Below, piece after piece: positions 62,132-64,000 of a stretch of 64,000 nucleotides of DNA. Location of the stretch: positions 2,232,001 through 2,296,000 of the forward strand of contig CP107217.1 of assembly GCA_025757745.1 (NCBI GenBank), in the 5' to 3' direction. The notes beneath the pieces were generated by a model. That model searched no databases. It had not been told where the DNA came from and worked only from the letters and a program-made list of their open reading frames with translations. The number at the start of each line of letters is the position of its first letter. Position 1 is the first letter of the stretch. This stretch comes from Coriobacteriaceae bacterium. GTDB lineage: Bacteria > Actinomycetota > Coriobacteriia > Coriobacteriales > Coriobacteriaceae. Both the position numbers and the translations under genes were made by a program.

Positions 62132-62215
62132 ACGCCCCCGCACGCCGTAACAGAATCGAAACAATGCTGCTTTGGACTGTAGCACACGTACCGCACGCGG
62201 TCACGGGAACCTCGC

Positions 62216-63433
62216 TTAACGGTCGTCGTCCTTCAGCAGGCGCCACAGGGTCGTACGGCTTATGCCTAGCACTTCGGCAGCACGGGTCCTGTTGCCGTGA
62301 AGGTGACCTACGACCAACCGCGCGATATCGCGCTCGGTATCGACCAGAGGCCGCAAGATATACAAATCGCTTTCGAGTGTCGGGGCACCAAAGGTCGCGG
62401 TCTTGATAACGTCCTCCTGGGCAAGCACCTCTTCTGCCACCGCCCGCTCGGCCGTGCCCGTCCCCACTAATATATAAAGTCGTTCCGAAACCTCGCGCAG
62501 CTGTAGATAGTTACGGGGCCATCGATAGGCATCGAGTGTCTTTGCCGCCGCGGACGACAAGGCAGGTGTTGCCGTCTCAAACATATCTGCCAGATACTCC
62601 AGATAGCGTGCAACCTTTTCCGACGCGCCGCCCTGCTCGGCAATCGCCGGCGCCACACTCACCGCACAGGCCAGACGCTCGGTTACAAAAGCAGCCTGAT
62701 CGCTTTCGCCGCCGCCCGGCATATCGTTTGCCGTCAACACCACATGGCAACGAGTTGCGAGCGCCGTGTCGATCATTGCGGACACGAGCTCGCGCAGGCG
62801 CTGAGGCCCAACAGCATGCCAGCCGCCCATGCAAAGTGTCAGCCCCGTTTGGAATAGCGGCGATTCGGAACTTTTGAGCAGATGGCGCCAACCGCGATCC
62901 GTAAGCTCATCGAGCGCAACGGAAACAAAGGGCTGATCGGCATAGGGTCCATCCAGGTACAAACGTTTTGCAATCTGATCCTGCCCCGCACCCAGCTCGC
63001 CCTCGAGCATAAGGGGTACCCCGCGCGCGTAGCTCTCCCGTACGGGGGCAGCGACCGCCGCCGCGTCTTCGACGATGCCGTACGTGCTCGACTCGTAACG
63101 AGCCTCGACCTCGTCGGCATTGAGCCACTCGATGCCCGCATGCGGCGCGGCGGCGCGCACCTCATGCGCCACGACCACCCAAAGCGCCCCGTGCTCCTGG
63201 GCCGTCGGGCGCACCGTCAAGCTCAACCGCATGCCCTCGCGGCCCATTACCAGGCGCGCTCCATCGCCCACGCGAGCGAGACGCTCGGAAACAAAAGCGG
63301 CGACATCCTGCTCGAGCGAAGCGTCGCTCATAGTCGAGATTACAACGCCACCGCGCTCGTCGATTGCCAGCGCCGATGCTCCGGCTGCGGACAATGCCTC
63401 GATCAGAATCTGCAGCTTGACATCGCTGTCCAT
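62216..63433 (-). CDS. PrpR/sigma-54-activator-like regulator with lost ATPase motifs
   Basis: 405 residues. An N-terminal sensor region (about 1-125), a central AAA+-like domain and a C-terminal Fis-type helix-turn-helix (RTRAAEVLGISRTTLWRLLK). The central Walker A position reads GELGAGQDQ, lacking the Lys-Thr/Glu of active ATPases, and no GAFTGA loop for sigma-54 contact is visible. So it probably works as a plain DNA-binding regulator. It is followed by one unknown gene and preceded by the YeiH-type transporter on the same strand. Confidence 0.75.
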   Translation of the reverse strand: MDSDVKLQILIEALSAAGASALAIDERGGVVISTMSDASLEQDVAAFVSERLARVGDGARLVMGREGMRLSLTVRPTAQEHGALWVVVAHEVRAAAPHAGIEWLNADEVEARYESSTYGIVEDAAAVAAPVRESYARGVPLMLEGELGAGQDQIAKRLYLDGPYADQPFVSVALDELTDRGWRHLLKSSESPLFQTGLTLCMGGWHAVGPQRLRELVSAMIDTALATRCHVVLTANDMPGGGESDQAAFVTERLACAVSVAPAIAEQGGASEKVARYLEYLADMFETATPALSSAAAKTLDAYRWPRNYLQLREVSERLYILVGTGTAERAVAEEVLAQEDVIKTATFGAPTLESDLYILRPLVDTERDIARLVVGHLHGNRTRAAEVLGISRTTLWRLLKDDDR

Positions 63434-63554
63434 GGTTCGCCCCGTCTCCAGCCACGACCCTTATCTGTGGCTTGGCATCTCAAGTGTTTCAAAATTGAAC
63501 GATAATGTTCACCAAACACTATAGGGCCTACGGCGCCTTCTTGCGAATATATGA

Positions 63555-63586
63555 ATTGCCCCGCATCGCCATCCTGGCGGGGCGAT
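63555..63586. repeat. Small GC hairpin between regulator and transporter genes
   Basis: ATTGCCCCGC and GCGGGGCGAT form a 10-bp stem with a 12-base loop. It lies downstream of the transporter gene reading leftward; no T-run. Confidence 0.5.
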
Positions 63587-63698
63587 AAGAGCTCTTCGGG
63601 ACCTATTAACCTGCGGACAAGCCATACCCGCAAGAGCTCCTATCGCTCCACCGCAGGCATGCGCCCACCAGCAACTAGCACGCAAATAAGCTTCTTCT

Positions 63699-63998
63699 CT
63701 ACCAGATTCCCAGCACGTGCTGCATTCCCAAGCTCATGCACGCAATGCCAATCCAGCAGCAAAAGCCCAATGCGATGGGCTTGCCGCCCTTTTTGACCAG
63801 CTCGACGATATCGGTATTAAAACCAATAGCCGCCATGGCCATCACAATAAAGAACTTCGACAGTTCCTTGATGGGCGCCGTAATGGACGCGGGAAGCTGA
63901 AGCACCGTGGTGATCACGCTCGCCAGCACAAAGAACAGCACAAACATGGGAAACGCGCGTTTAAGCGAGAACGTGCTTTTGGCGTCGCCGCCGGCCTT
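63699..63998 (-). CDS. YeiH-family putative sulfate exporter, C-terminal part (5' end outside window)
   Basis: The frame is open to the window edge. Visible are the final membrane segments: KRAFPMFVLFFVLASVITTV, IKELSKFFIVMAMAAIGFNTD and GGKPIALGFCCWIGIACMSL. The run KFFIVMAMAAIGFNTDI with KGGKPI is the C-terminal signature of the YeiH/UPF0324 family (PF03601). One member is proposed to export sulfate or sulfite-related compounds. Possibly controlled by the regulator downstream. Confidence 0.85.
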   Translation of the reverse strand, partial: KAGGDAKSTFSLKRAFPMFVLFFVLASVITTVLQLPASITAPIKELSKFFIVMAMAAIGFNTDIVELVKKGGKPIALGFCCWIGIACMSLGMQHVLGIW

Positions 63999-64000
63999 GC

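Overview
This is a high-GC bacterial window with dense genes on both strands, frequent ATG/TAA 8-base overlaps inside operons and long GC-rich hairpins between genes. The mix points to a gut Coriobacteriia member, most likely Collinsella: SipW-dependent surface proteins, an LAxTG-type sorting motif, several MarR-linked heterodimeric ABC exporters, an LTA-synthase-like sulfatase and a Kup potassium importer. The organism call is inference from gene content; no rRNA or other marker in the window proves it.

Layout. 1-3.8 kb: two DUF4143-type AAA ATPases (one cut by the window edge), a low-molecular-weight tyrosine phosphatase, a small Cys-rich protein and a pyridoxal/pyridoxamine kinase. 3.8-4.5 kb: non-coding, filled with palindromic elements. 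4.5-13.5 kb: two tandem copies of a MarR + heterodimeric ABC exporter module, each ending in the same hairpin and terminator block. 13.5-18.7 kb: a toxin-antitoxin pair, a LysR regulator and a divergent dehydrogenase/transporter/oxidoreductase operon. 18.7-25.9 kb: Tex, transaldolase, a HAD phosphatase and a fused 23S rRNA methyltransferase. 25.9-30.7 kb: a potassium locus (Kup, a small membrane protein, KdpD-like kinase and KdpE-like regulator). 30.7-34.2 kb: a nitroreductase and an LtaS-like enzyme. 34.2-44.3 kb: a six-gene SipW operon (signal peptidase, three TasA-like proteins, an 1819-residue adhesin and a LAATG-anchored protein), with hairpin-unit repeat arrays on both sides. 44.3-51.2 kb: flavodoxin, a third ABC pair, SRP RNA, a TadA-glycerate kinase fusion and tRNA-Ser(UGA). 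51.2-55.9 kb: TetR, LemA, IlvE, DedA and CysE. 55.9-60.2 kb: a fourth ABC pair under a MarR regulator with clear operators. 60.2-64 kb: a conserved hypothetical protein, a nitroreductase, a membrane protein and a PrpR-like regulator beside a YeiH-type transporter (cut by the window end).

The two most unusual things are (i) the SipW operon, which looks like a complete secreted-fibre or adhesin system, and (ii) several families of intergenic palindromes. In these families the arms differ between loci but stay complementary within each locus, while the loop or core is conserved. Promoter and operator architecture can be read directly at four efflux-regulator sites. The window also holds a TadA-glycerate kinase fusion and a probable one-base frameshift in the 3' end of the rRNA methyltransferase gene.
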